Made by a program: the position numbers and the translations under genes
Shown: positions 1-7,035 of the stretch, one piece after another
Numbering within the stretch: the first letter of the stretch is position 1
Layout of the letters: the number at the start of each line of letters is the position of its first letter
Assembly: GCA_025462755.1 (NCBI GenBank)
Contig: JAOAPF010000298.1
Span: forward strand, 1-39,489
Length of the DNA: 39,489 nucleotides
From: Edaphobacter sp.
GTDB taxonomy: Bacteria > Acidobacteriota > Terriglobia > Terriglobales > Acidobacteriaceae
Direction: 5' to 3'
The notes under the pieces: model-generated
The model's database searches: none
What the model was told of the DNA's origin: nothing
Seen by the model: only the letters and a program-made list of their open reading frames with translations

Positions 1-83
1 GATTCAGGGAACGCTCGGATTCCCAAGATTGATTCAGCTCGGTGGGAGGATAACCTTCTAACCTGGGCCGAACGGGACCAGGG

Positions 84-117
84 GGGCGCCATCCGCAAGG
101 ATTGCGCCCATTTTTTT
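84..117 (+). terminator. Rho-independent terminator-like hairpin
   Basis: GGGCGC (84-89) pairs with GCGCCC (104-109). An inner CC/GG pair closes a GCAA loop, and ATTTTTTT follows. No gene ending just upstream is visible in the window, so it probably ends a transcript that starts left of position 1. Confidence 0.6.
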
Positions 118-150
118 GTGCGGTGTAACCCAGTTCAGTCTGGAGCAGCA

Positions 151-240
151 GAGCGCCAAAGGCGCAACCTATACCAGCCTTGGGCGAAGCCCCAGGCAAC
201 CGATTCCAGCCAATAACCTAGGGCTGAAAGCCCGGCCTAT
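151..240. repeat. Cluster of three mini-hairpins (intergenic repeat)
   Basis: Three short stems lie close together: GCGCC-aaa-GGCGC (153-165), a CTTGGGC/GCCCCAGG stem with a GAA-type loop (179-195), and GGGCT-gaa-AGCCC (221-233). All have purine-rich GAA or AAA loops. This looks like a non-coding intergenic repeat cluster between the upstream transcript and the signal peptidase gene. The stretch 1-328 otherwise shows no convincing gene. Confidence 0.45.
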
Positions 241-328
241 TCTCGCTGAACATTCCCCCACCTCAGATCCCCTCCAAAACCCACCCCCATCAGCGATACA
301 CTAATAGCTGGCATCGCTGGAGACCCTT

Positions 329-1129
329 TTGACCGACACCGTGGCAACCGAAGCAAACGAGATCCAAACCGCCGAGCAGGACCGAACCGAAACTCCCCTC
401 GAGTCCCTCGCCTCCATCTGCACCGTTCTCGCCATCGGTCTCTTCGTCATGACCTTCATCTTCCAGAACTTCGAAATCCCCTCCGCGTCCATGGTCAAGA
501 CGCTCCTCATCGGCGACCACGTTCTCGTAGACCGCATCACCCTCGCCCCGCCCGCAAAGTGGGCGCCCTTCGTCTTCTATCGCGACGTCCGCCGCGGCGA
601 CATCATCGTCTTCTTCAAACCCGGCGAACCCGACCTCTTCCTCGTCAAGCGCGCCATCGCCATCCCCGGCGACCACCTCCATCTCCGCAACGGCGTCGTC
701 TATCTCAACGGCGTCGCGCAAAACGAGCCCCAGGCCGGCATGCCCGCCTCCGACGACAACCCCCAACACGCCTTCAACGCCTATCGCGACGACTTTCCCG
801 CCGTCCCGCCCAGCCCCTACGATCAGGTCACCGCAAGCTGGGCCTACGAGCTCCCCAACCACATCGTCGACGGCGACCTCGTCGTTCCGCCCGGCAAAGT
901 CTTCGCCATGGGCGACAACCGCACCGAAAGCCTCGACGGCCGCTTCTGGGGCTTCGTTCCCCGCGAAAACATCGTAGGCCGACCCATGTTCGTCTACTGG
1001 TCCTTTGAAACCCCCGCCGACCAGATCAACAAGCAGAGCATCGGCGAGCGCATCGGCTTCATGGGCCACATCCTCCTCCACATCTTCGACGAGACACGCT
1101 GGAAGAGAACCTTCCACCTCATTAAATAA
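329..1129 (+). CDS. lepB: Signal peptidase I
   Basis: 266 aa. It removes signal peptides from Sec/Tat-exported proteins at the outer face of the inner membrane. One N-terminal membrane helix (about 28-46) precedes the family boxes: IPSASM with nucleophile Ser54, LVKRAIAIPGD with general-base Lys107, and GDNRTESLDGRFWG near 195-208. The Ser/Lys dyad and box order are those of bacterial LepB. The start is TTG at 329, preceded by GGAGA at 319-323. No upstream in-frame ATG keeps the protein this compact, and the first internal ATG would remove the membrane helix. The next gene follows after about 96 bp on the same strand, so co-transcription is plausible. Confidence 0.95.
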   Translation: MTDTVATEANEIQTAEQDRTETPLESLASICTVLAIGLFVMTFIFQNFEIPSASMVKTLLIGDHVLVDRITLAPPAKWAPFVFYRDVRRGDIIVFFKPGEPDLFLVKRAIAIPGDHLHLRNGVVYLNGVAQNEPQAGMPASDDNPQHAFNAYRDDFPAVPPSPYDQVTASWAYELPNHIVDGDLVVPPGKVFAMGDNRTESLDGRFWGFVPRENIVGRPMFVYWSFETPADQINKQSIGERIGFMGHILLHIFDETRWKRTFHLIK

Positions 1130-1148
1130 AAAGGTTGCCAGTTCTACA

Positions 1149-1221
1149 TTCTCAGTTTTCAGTAAGCCCTTCAAAAAGATTTCACCATCAAACGGAGAAC
1201 CGGACAACTGAGAACTGAAAA
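1149..1221. repeat. Inverted pair of an ACTGAGAACTGA-type short repeat
   Basis: The lepB/AsmA-like spacer holds TTCTCAGTTTTCAGT (1149-1163) and, inverted, ACTGAGAACTGAAAA (1207-1221). The 16-mer GACAACTGAGAACTGA at 1203-1218 recurs exactly, on the other strand, at 30671-30686. Here it ends 7 bases before the ATG of the next gene, where a ribosome-binding site would be expected. Confidence 0.6.
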
Positions 1222-1225
1222 CCTC

Positions 1226-2929
1226 ATGCGGGAACTGGATCCAATCTACGAGCATGACGAAGCCGTCCACACAGACAGCCCGCCCTCTCTCAGCACCCGC
1301 ACCCTCCGCCGCCTCCTTTACCTCGCCTTCGCAGCCCTGGTGATCGTTCTCCTCGTCCTGCTCCCCCCGCTCATCAGTGTCAATCGCTACCAGAAGCGCA
1401 TCGCCAACAGCATCGGCGACAGCCTCGGCCGCCCCGTTCATCTCGACAAAGTCAGCCTGAACCTCCTCCCCCTCCCTGGCTTCATCCTCGAAAATTTCGT
1501 CGTCGAAGAAGATCCCGCCTTCGGCTCCGAACCGGTCATCCGCGCCAACTCCGTCCGTGCCACCCTCCGCATCGCCTCCCTCTGGCGCCGCCGCGTCGAG
1601 TTCTCCACCATCAGCTTCACCGAACCCAGCGTCAATCTCGTCCACCTCGCCAACGGCAAATGGAATCTCGAGAGCATCCTCCTCCACGCCGCCCACATCG
1701 ACGCCGCGCCCACTGCCCAGAAAAACGCCGGCTCCGCCCCTCGCTTCCCCTACATCGAAGCCACCGGCGCCCGCCTCAACTTCAAGCTGGACCATGAAAA
1801 GTCCCCCTTCTCCCTCACCGAAGCCGACTTCGCCCTCTGGCTTCCCGATCCCCAGCAGTGGCATCTCCGCATCAAGGCCCGCCCCACCCGCACCGACACC
1901 AACGTCTCCGACACCGGCACCATTCAACTCGAAGGCACCCTAGGCCGCGCAGCCTCTCTCGGCCAGGTCCCCATCAGCCTCCGCGGCCAATGGCGCAACG
2001 TCCCTCTCGGTCAGGCCAGCCTCGTCGTCTTCGGCCGCGACGCCGGCCTCCGCGGCGACATGATCCTCTCCACCAACGCGCAGGGAACCGTCAGCAACAG
2101 CGCCATCCAGACCCGCCTTCAACTCACCGGTGCCCGCCGCGCCGACTTCGTCCCCGCCCACCCCCTCGACGTCGACCTCCAGTGCCTCGGCATCGCCACC
2201 GGCGACTTCCACAGCTTTCAGGAGATCCACTGCAGCTGGCCCCCCGCCGGCTCCTCCGATCCCCCAACCCTTGCCATCTCCGGCGCCATTCCCGACATCC
2301 GCCACCCCAACTCCGCCACCATCGAAATCGGCACTCCCGGCCTCCCTGCCGCAACCCTCCTCGACTGGCTGCACGTAGCCAGCTCCCGCGTGCCATCCAA
2401 CGTCGCAGCCGCCGGCACCCTCACCGGAAGTCTCTCCTACCGTCCCGACCCCGACACCCCCACGCCGTGGCAGGGCGAAATGCTCCTCACCAACGCCAGC
2501 CTGATCAATCCAGGCGCCAGTGCAACCTCGCTGGTCACCGGCGACGTCACCCTCCAGCCCGTCGCTCCGCCACAGCCGGACCCCCGAAGCAAAAAACAAG
2601 CGTCAGCCCCACCCCTCCCCGGATTTCAACTCGCTCCCACCGCCCTCGCCCTCGGCGGCAAAGATCCCGCAATCCTCGAAGGCCACTTCGACACCACCGG
2701 CTATACCCTGCACCTCACCGGCATGGCATCCATCGCCCGCCTGCATGCACTCGCCGCCGCTCTCCCCCCATTCGGCGACGGCCTCGCCGAAGTCCTGCCC
2801 GCCAACCGTGCCGCCGGCCCCTTCCGCATCGATCTCACCGCCACTCGCCCCTGGGGAGCAGCTCAAACCTGGACCGACAACGCCGCCCGCCCCACCCTCC
2901 CCCATCTGCGCCGCGCCAGCCGCTTCTGA
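1226..2929 (+). CDS. AsmA-like envelope protein
   Basis: 567 aa. A short cytoplasmic N-terminus is followed by one membrane helix (about 30-52, Leu/Val-rich) and a large extracytoplasmic region. The segment right after the helix (LISVNRYQKRIANSIGDSLG, then a VHLDKVSLNLLPLPG-like strand and ANGKWNLESIL near 145) is the classic AsmA N-terminal pattern. AsmA-like proteins span the periplasm and are linked to outer-membrane or lipid homeostasis. The role here is inferred from family only. The C-terminus ends in a Pro/Arg-rich tail (…LRRASRF) and seems short of a full AsmA C-terminal domain, so a late truncation is possible. No good Shine-Dalgarno precedes the ATG; a dispersed repeat occupies that position. 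Confidence 0.75.
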   Translation: MRELDPIYEHDEAVHTDSPPSLSTRTLRRLLYLAFAALVIVLLVLLPPLISVNRYQKRIANSIGDSLGRPVHLDKVSLNLLPLPGFILENFVVEEDPAFGSEPVIRANSVRATLRIASLWRRRVEFSTISFTEPSVNLVHLANGKWNLESILLHAAHIDAAPTAQKNAGSAPRFPYIEATGARLNFKLDHEKSPFSLTEADFALWLPDPQQWHLRIKARPTRTDTNVSDTGTIQLEGTLGRAASLGQVPISLRGQWRNVPLGQASLVVFGRDAGLRGDMILSTNAQGTVSNSAIQTRLQLTGARRADFVPAHPLDVDLQCLGIATGDFHSFQEIHCSWPPAGSSDPPTLAISGAIPDIRHPNSATIEIGTPGLPAATLLDWLHVASSRVPSNVAAAGTLTGSLSYRPDPDTPTPWQGEMLLTNASLINPGASATSLVTGDVTLQPVAPPQPDPRSKKQASAPPLPGFQLAPTALALGGKDPAILEGHFDTTGYTLHLTGMASIARLHALAAALPPFGDGLAEVLPANRAAGPFRIDLTATRPWGAAQTWTDNAARPTLPHLRRASRF

Positions 2930-2979
2930 ACTCCATCGCAAATTTTAAAACCGCTCCTGTGGCACAACCACATAAAACC

Positions 2980-2999
2980 ATGCCATACTGATGTGGCAT
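2980..2999. promoter_or_regulatory. Candidate PadR operator (inverted repeat)
   Basis: ATGCCA (2980-2985) and TGGCAT (2994-2999) form a perfect 6-bp inverted repeat with an 8-bp spacer, 17 bp upstream of the PadR start codon. TGTGGCA also occurs as a direct repeat at 2958-2964 and 2992-2998. Dyads at their own promoters are common for PadR regulators, so this is a candidate autoregulatory site. Function is inferred. Confidence 0.4.
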
Positions 3000-3015
3000 T
3001 AACACAGGAGCGTCC

Positions 3016-3393
3016 ATGCCCCCGGAAAAACCAGAAAAACCAGAAAAACCAGAAAAACTCGACCTCCTCCAAGGCACCCTCGACCTAATGGTCCTGCAAA
3101 CCCTCGCCACCATGGGCGAGTTGCACGGTTACGGCATCGCCCGCCGCATCGAAGAAGTCAGCGGCGACGAAGTCCTCCTCAACCAGGGCACCATCTACGC
3201 CTCGCTCGTCCGTCTCCAGCAGCGCGGTTGGATCTCCGCCGAATGGGGCACCTCCGACAACAACCGCAAGGCGAAGTACTACGCCATCACCAAAGCCGGC
3301 CGCAAGCAGTGGGCAAGAGACACCGCCTACTGGAACCGCCTCTCCACCGTAATGGGCCGCGTCCTCGCGATGCCCACCGAAGGTGGCCTCTAA
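3016..3393 (+). CDS. PadR-family transcriptional regulator
   Basis: 125 aa winged-helix regulator. After a Pro-Glu-Lys repeat (residues 2-14) comes the PadR core: LDLLQGTLDLMVLQTL, then LHGYGIARRIEE, then NQGTIYASLVRLQQRGWI (recognition helix and wing) and KYYAITKAGRKQ. An AGGAG ribosome-binding site lies just upstream of the ATG. Its stop overlaps the start of the ADOP permease gene (TAATG), so the two are translationally coupled. This PadR-permease pairing is very common in Acidobacteria, and the regulator probably controls the permease gene. The N-terminus is encoded by four 9-bp units (3022-3057) with A5 runs. Confidence 0.93.
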   Translation: MPPEKPEKPEKPEKLDLLQGTLDLMVLQTLATMGELHGYGIARRIEEVSGDEVLLNQGTIYASLVRLQQRGWISAEWGTSDNNRKAKYYAITKAGRKQWARDTAYWNRLSTVMGRVLAMPTEGGL

Positions 3394-6038
3394 TGGGAGC
3401 CTTGCGCGAAGCCCTCAACCGCAGCCTCTCCTTCTTTCAAAAACCACAGCGCGACTCCGACCTCGAAGCCGAACTCCAGAGCCACCTCGATCTCGCCATC
3501 GAAGAGAACATAAGCCACGGCATGTCCCCCGAAGAAGCCCGCCGCCGCGCCCTCATCCGTTTCGGAGGAGTCCAGCAGGCAAGGGAACAGCAACGCGAAG
3601 CCCGCGGCCTACCCTGGCTCGACGTCCTGCTTCAGGATCTCCGCTTCACCTTCCGTACTCTCGGTCGCGCCTCCGGCTTCGCTACCATATCCATCCTCAT
3701 CCTCGCTCTCGGCATCGGCGCCAACATCGTCGTCTTCTCCGTCGTCGACACCATCCTGCTGCGCCCGCTCCCATTCCCCGAAGCGAACCGCCTGGTCCGC
3801 ATCGCCCCCAAAGTCTCCAGGTGCGGAGCCTCCTGCGCCACCTACTCCACCGATGCCGTCCAGGAGTTCCAGCGCCGGAACAAATCCTTCTCCGACTTCA
3901 CCGGCTACGATGCCTTCACCGCGCCCGGTAACTGGAAGCTCACCGGCGGCGGCGTCCCCGTCCCCGTCTCCGAGATCGATGTCATGGATAATTTCTTCCA
4001 CACTCTGGGCGTGCAGCCGCTGATCGGCCGCCTCACCTTCACCGCCGAAGAATCCCGCCCCAGCGGTCCCCCGGTCGTCATCCTCAGCTACCCATTCTGG
4101 AAGCGCCAGCTCAACGCCGACCCCAACATCATCGGCAAGGCCATCTCCTTCGGCAACACCCCCACCACCGTCGTCGGCGTCCTCCCCGACACCTTCGACT
4201 TCGGCGCCGTCTACGCGCCCGGCACGAAGATGGACATCTTCACCCCCTATGTCTACGACCGCGTCCGCGAGTACGGCAACATGATCTCCCTCACCGGCCG
4301 CCTGAACCCCGGAGTCACCCTCGCCCACGCCCAGTCCGAGGCCGATCTCCTCTTCCCAACCCTCGACGGCAGTGTAAAGAAGGGATGGAAAGGCGGATAC
4401 ACCGCCCACCTCTGGGACCTCAAAGAATTCGTCTCCGGAAGCCTTCGCCGTTCCCTCATCGTCCTCTGGGGTGCCGTCGGGCTCATCCTCCTCATCGTCT
4501 GCGTCAATCTCTCGAACCTCCTGCTCGCCCGCGGCGCCGCCCGCTCCAAAGAGTTCGCCATGCGCACCGCCCTCGGAGCCGCGCGCAGCCGCATCGTCCG
4601 CCAGCTGCTCACCGAATCCCTCGTCCTCTCCGCCGCCGGAGCCATCCTCGGCCTCGCCCTCGCCTCCGCTGCCGTCTTCTACCTCGCCCACCAGGGCTCC
4701 ATCGCTCTTCCGCTCCTCTCCAGCATTCGCATCGATAAGACAGCTCTCGCCTGGACCCTCTTCATCGCCGTCGCCGCCGGGCTCCTCTTCGGCATCGCCC
4801 CCGGCCTTCACATCTCCAGCGGCAACCTCCACGACGCCCTCAAGGATTCAGCCGTCAGCACCACCGGAGGCCACGCCACCACCCGCCTCCGCGGCACCCT
4901 CGTAGTCTCCCAGATCGCCCTCGCCTGTGTCCTCCTGATCGGAGCCGGCCTCCTCCTGCGCAGCTTCCTCCGCGTCCTCGACGTCGACCTCGGCTTCAAG
5001 CCCACCCACGCCGCCTCCATCTCGCTCGACTCCAACGACCGCAACGCAGCCCAGCGCGCCTCCGCCGACCGCCAGATCCTCGAACGCATCCAGTCCATCC
5101 CCGGCGTCCAGACCGCCGCCATCACCGACTCCCTCCCCATGTCCCGCAATCGCTCCTGGGGCATCTTCGCCAAGGGCAGGCACTACGAGCCCGGCGAACT
5201 CCCCGGAACCTTCGTCTACGTCGTCACCCCCGGCTACCTCAACGCCATCGGCATGCGCCTCGTCAAAGGCCGCGATATGACCTGGGAAGACAACGATCCC
5301 AGGCAAGCCGTAGTGATCATCAACGAAACCGTGGCCCGCTACCTCTGGCCCAACGAAGATCCCATCGACCGCATCGCCGTCGTAGGCGGAGCCGACGCCC
5401 GCGTCATCGGCGTCATTGCCGACGTTCGCGAAACCACCGCCGAGGCCAAATCCGGCTGGCAGATGTACATCTCCACCGCCGCACCCCAGTTCGGCCCTGC
5501 CGACACCCAGCTCGTGATCCGCTCCACCCTCCCGGCCCAGACCCTCCAACCCACCGTCCTCGCCGCCCTCCGCCAGCTCAACCCCGGCCAGCCCGCCGCC
5601 GACCTCAAGCCCATCCAGCTTCTCGTCGACCACGCCTCCTCCCCGCGCCGCTTCTTCGTCTACCTCGTCGGAATCTTCGCCGCGCTTGGTCTCCTCCTCG
5701 CAGCGCTAGGCATCTACGGCGTAATCTCCTACTCGGTCACCCAGCGAACCCAGGAGATCGGCATCCGCATGGCGCTCGGCGCAACCCTCGCCCGGATCCA
5801 GCTCGACGTCATCCGCACAACCCTGCAACTAGCCCTGATCGGCATCGCCATCGGAACCGTAGCGTCCTTCGGAGCCTCCCGCCTGATCGCCTCGCTCCTC
5901 TTCGGAACCACCCCAACCGACCCGATCACCTTCTTCGCCATGGTCCTCGTCCTGGGTGCGATTGCCCTGCTAGCCGGCTACATCCCAGCCCGCAGAGCCT
6001 CCCGCATTAACCCCATGGTCGCCCTCCGCAACAACTAA
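3393..6038 (+). CDS. ADOP-type ABC transporter permease (duplicated MacB/FtsX)
   Basis: 881 aa. The ATG at 3393 overlaps the PadR stop. The N-terminal cytoplasmic prefix has the LEAELQSHLDLAIEEN and MSPEEARRRALIRFGG motifs of the permease-prefix domain. It is followed by membrane helix 97-119, a MacB-type periplasmic domain, an FtsX three-helix unit (LIVLWGAVGLILLIVCVNLSNLLLARGA-type region, about residues 350-480), a second periplasmic domain, and a second FtsX unit ending in PARRASRINPMVALRNN. This is the acidobacterial duplicated orphan permease layout, which lacks its own ATPase. Relatives (MacB, LolCE) move macrolides, peptides or lipoproteins. The substrate here is unknown and no ATPase gene is adjacent. 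Confidence 0.93.
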   Translation: MGALREALNRSLSFFQKPQRDSDLEAELQSHLDLAIEENISHGMSPEEARRRALIRFGGVQQAREQQREARGLPWLDVLLQDLRFTFRTLGRASGFATISILILALGIGANIVVFSVVDTILLRPLPFPEANRLVRIAPKVSRCGASCATYSTDAVQEFQRRNKSFSDFTGYDAFTAPGNWKLTGGGVPVPVSEIDVMDNFFHTLGVQPLIGRLTFTAEESRPSGPPVVILSYPFWKRQLNADPNIIGKAISFGNTPTTVVGVLPDTFDFGAVYAPGTKMDIFTPYVYDRVREYGNMISLTGRLNPGVTLAHAQSEADLLFPTLDGSVKKGWKGGYTAHLWDLKEFVSGSLRRSLIVLWGAVGLILLIVCVNLSNLLLARGAARSKEFAMRTALGAARSRIVRQLLTESLVLSAAGAILGLALASAAVFYLAHQGSIALPLLSSIRIDKTALAWTLFIAVAAGLLFGIAPGLHISSGNLHDALKDSAVSTTGGHATTRLRGTLVVSQIALACVLLIGAGLLLRSFLRVLDVDLGFKPTHAASISLDSNDRNAAQRASADRQILERIQSIPGVQTAAITDSLPMSRNRSWGIFAKGRHYEPGELPGTFVYVVTPGYLNAIGMRLVKGRDMTWEDNDPRQAVVIINETVARYLWPNEDPIDRIAVVGGADARVIGVIADVRETTAEAKSGWQMYISTAAPQFGPADTQLVIRSTLPAQTLQPTVLAALRQLNPGQPAADLKPIQLLVDHASSPRRFFVYLVGIFAALGLLLAALGIYGVISYSVTQRTQEIGIRMALGATLARIQLDVIRTTLQLALIGIAIGTVASFGASRLIASLLFGTTPTDPITFFAMVLVLGAIALLAGYIPARRASRINPMVALRNN

Positions 6039-6080
6039 ACCCAAACACAGCCCAAACAGAGTACAAGCGACACCGCACTC

Positions 6081-6354
6081 TCGTCCTCGCTCTTGCCTTC
6101 GCCTTCGCCTTCACCCATGTCCTCGCCCTCGCCTTCGCCTTCGCCCTTGTCCTCGCCGTCGCCCTTGTCCTCGCCCTCGCCCTTGTCCTCGCCCTCGCCT
6201 TCGCCTTCGCCCTTGTCCTTGTCCTCGCCCTTGTCCTCGCCCTCGCCTTCGCCTTCGCCCTTGTCCTTGTCCTCGCCCTTGTCCTTGTCCTCGCCCTTGT
6301 CCTTGTCCTCGCCCTTGTCCTTGTCCTCGCCCTTGTCCTCGCCCTTGTCCTTGC
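6081..6354. repeat. Hexanucleotide tandem repeat
   Basis: About 270 bp built almost wholly of 6-bp units, mainly TCGCCC, TTGTCC and TCGCCT in irregular alternation. The period divides by three, so all frames stay open and encode dipeptide-like strings (Pro-Ser on plus, Gly-Glu and Asp-Lys on minus). No ribosome-binding site or plausible protein is associated. It lies directly after the ADOP gene and ends at a dispersed REP-like repeat. The sequence looks like slippage-prone simple repeat rather than a gene. Confidence 0.85.
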
Positions 6355-6370
6355 TATTGCCTGTTCCTGC

Positions 6371-6410
6371 TGTCATCCTGAGCGGAGCGAAGGATCCCGA
6401 GAGTCTCGAC
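6371..6410 (+). repeat. REP-like dispersed repeat (GTCATCCTGAGC family), copy 1
   Basis: Carries GTCATCCTGAGCGGAGCGAA, GGATCCCGA and a GAGTCTCGAC end. Related copies lie inside glmS (29336-29395) and between ackA and the phosphoketolase gene (33405-33450). The conserved block contains a CCTGAGC…GGATCC near-palindrome. Confidence 0.75.
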
Positions 6411-6805
6411 CCTCCACCGCGTTCGAACATTTTCAACTCAAGCTTCGAACCGGCGCGGTGCGTCCTTATCTACTCCACGATCAAAAATCGTCATTTCGAC
6501 CATAGCCGTCAGAGTGCCCAATCCATCAGGCACTTGCGATGAGTGGGATGGCAGGAGTCCACCCAGCCTCAGCCGGGTTGCCCATCCTTTCTGTTTCATC
6601 GAAGGGTGGGCTTCGAGCGAAGCGAGACCGCCCTTCCCCATCGAGCGGAGAAGCGCAATCAATCTTCTTCACCACTCGACCAGTCCCAACCCTATGAAAG
6701 GACTAAGTTTATCGCTGCACGTAATTTTTTTTCTGCGTTTTCCGCCCAAAAAACGCATGTCAAGCCCCCAAACCACCTAAACACCTCAAACAAAACAAGA
6801 TCGAC

Positions 6806-6884
6806 TTGGCATGTTAGTTCCCGCCAAACCGCTATAATGAATATATAGATCAAAACAAGCAAGCCCCGGACACCCTCTGGGGCT
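6806..6884 (+). promoter_or_regulatory. Promoter-like -10 with a downstream hairpin and no ORF
   Basis: A perfect TATAAT (6833-6838) lies in an AT-rich patch, with TTGGCA at 6806-6811; the 21-bp spacer is longer than ideal. About 25 bp downstream, AGCCCC (6862-6867) pairs with GGGGCT (6879-6884). No coding frame follows on this strand before the minus-strand peptidase gene. It could make a small RNA or be chance in AT-rich DNA. Confidence 0.3.
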
Positions 6885-6990
6885 AACTTATTGATAAGAA
6901 GTATTTTGTCCACAACCCTTTTGTTATGAATATTCTGCGGACATCATAGTACTGCAAGCCATTGAACACAAGTGGGTTATGCCCAAAATA

Positions 6991-7016
6991 CCCCCCGGGG
7001 GGGGAGGGGGGTCCCC
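6991..7016. repeat. C6/G8/G6 homopolymer block
   Basis: CCCCCC is followed by GGGGGGGG, A, GGGGGG and TCCCC, about 20 bp after the stop of the minus-strand peptidase gene. The C6/G8 junction can form a stem, and the G-runs could support quadruplex-like structure. It may act as a transcription stop for the peptidase gene or be a dispersed repeat. Confidence 0.5.
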
Positions 7017-7035
7017 TTCTGGAAAGGAAGCAGAC

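Larger units (their letters stand above)
6411..7035. other. Gene-free spacer with repeat fragments
   Basis: About 620 bp after the REP-like copy with no convincing gene. It holds a GGGTTGCCCATCC…GAAGGGTGGGCTTCG repeat-like fragment (about 6575-6630), a stretch of lower GC (6690-6960), a possible promoter with hairpin (6806-6884) and a G/C homopolymer block (6991-7016). The open frames here lack start signals and protein-like composition. Confidence 0.5.

Noticed and set aside
1..80. Possible tRNA fragment before the first terminator
   Set aside because: No T-arm GTTCRA motif or CCA end could be placed; too little sequence to support it.
290..1927. A 545-codon open frame on the minus strand opposite lepB and the AsmA-like gene
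   Set aside because: Extremely Gly/Glu/Asp/Val-rich, the typical antisense shadow of GC-rich genes; the plus-strand proteins have recognisable motifs.
3609..4832. A 407-codon minus-strand frame opposite the ADOP permease gene
   Set aside because: Low-complexity Glu/Gly/Asp composition and no start signals; the opposite strand encodes a clear FtsX-type protein.
6081..6354. CRISPR array
   Set aside because: Units are 6 bp with no spacers and no cas genes.
6035..6542. Open frames on both strands across the hexanucleotide repeat
   Set aside because: They are a direct result of the 6-bp period; composition is pure dipeptide repeat with no ribosome-binding site.
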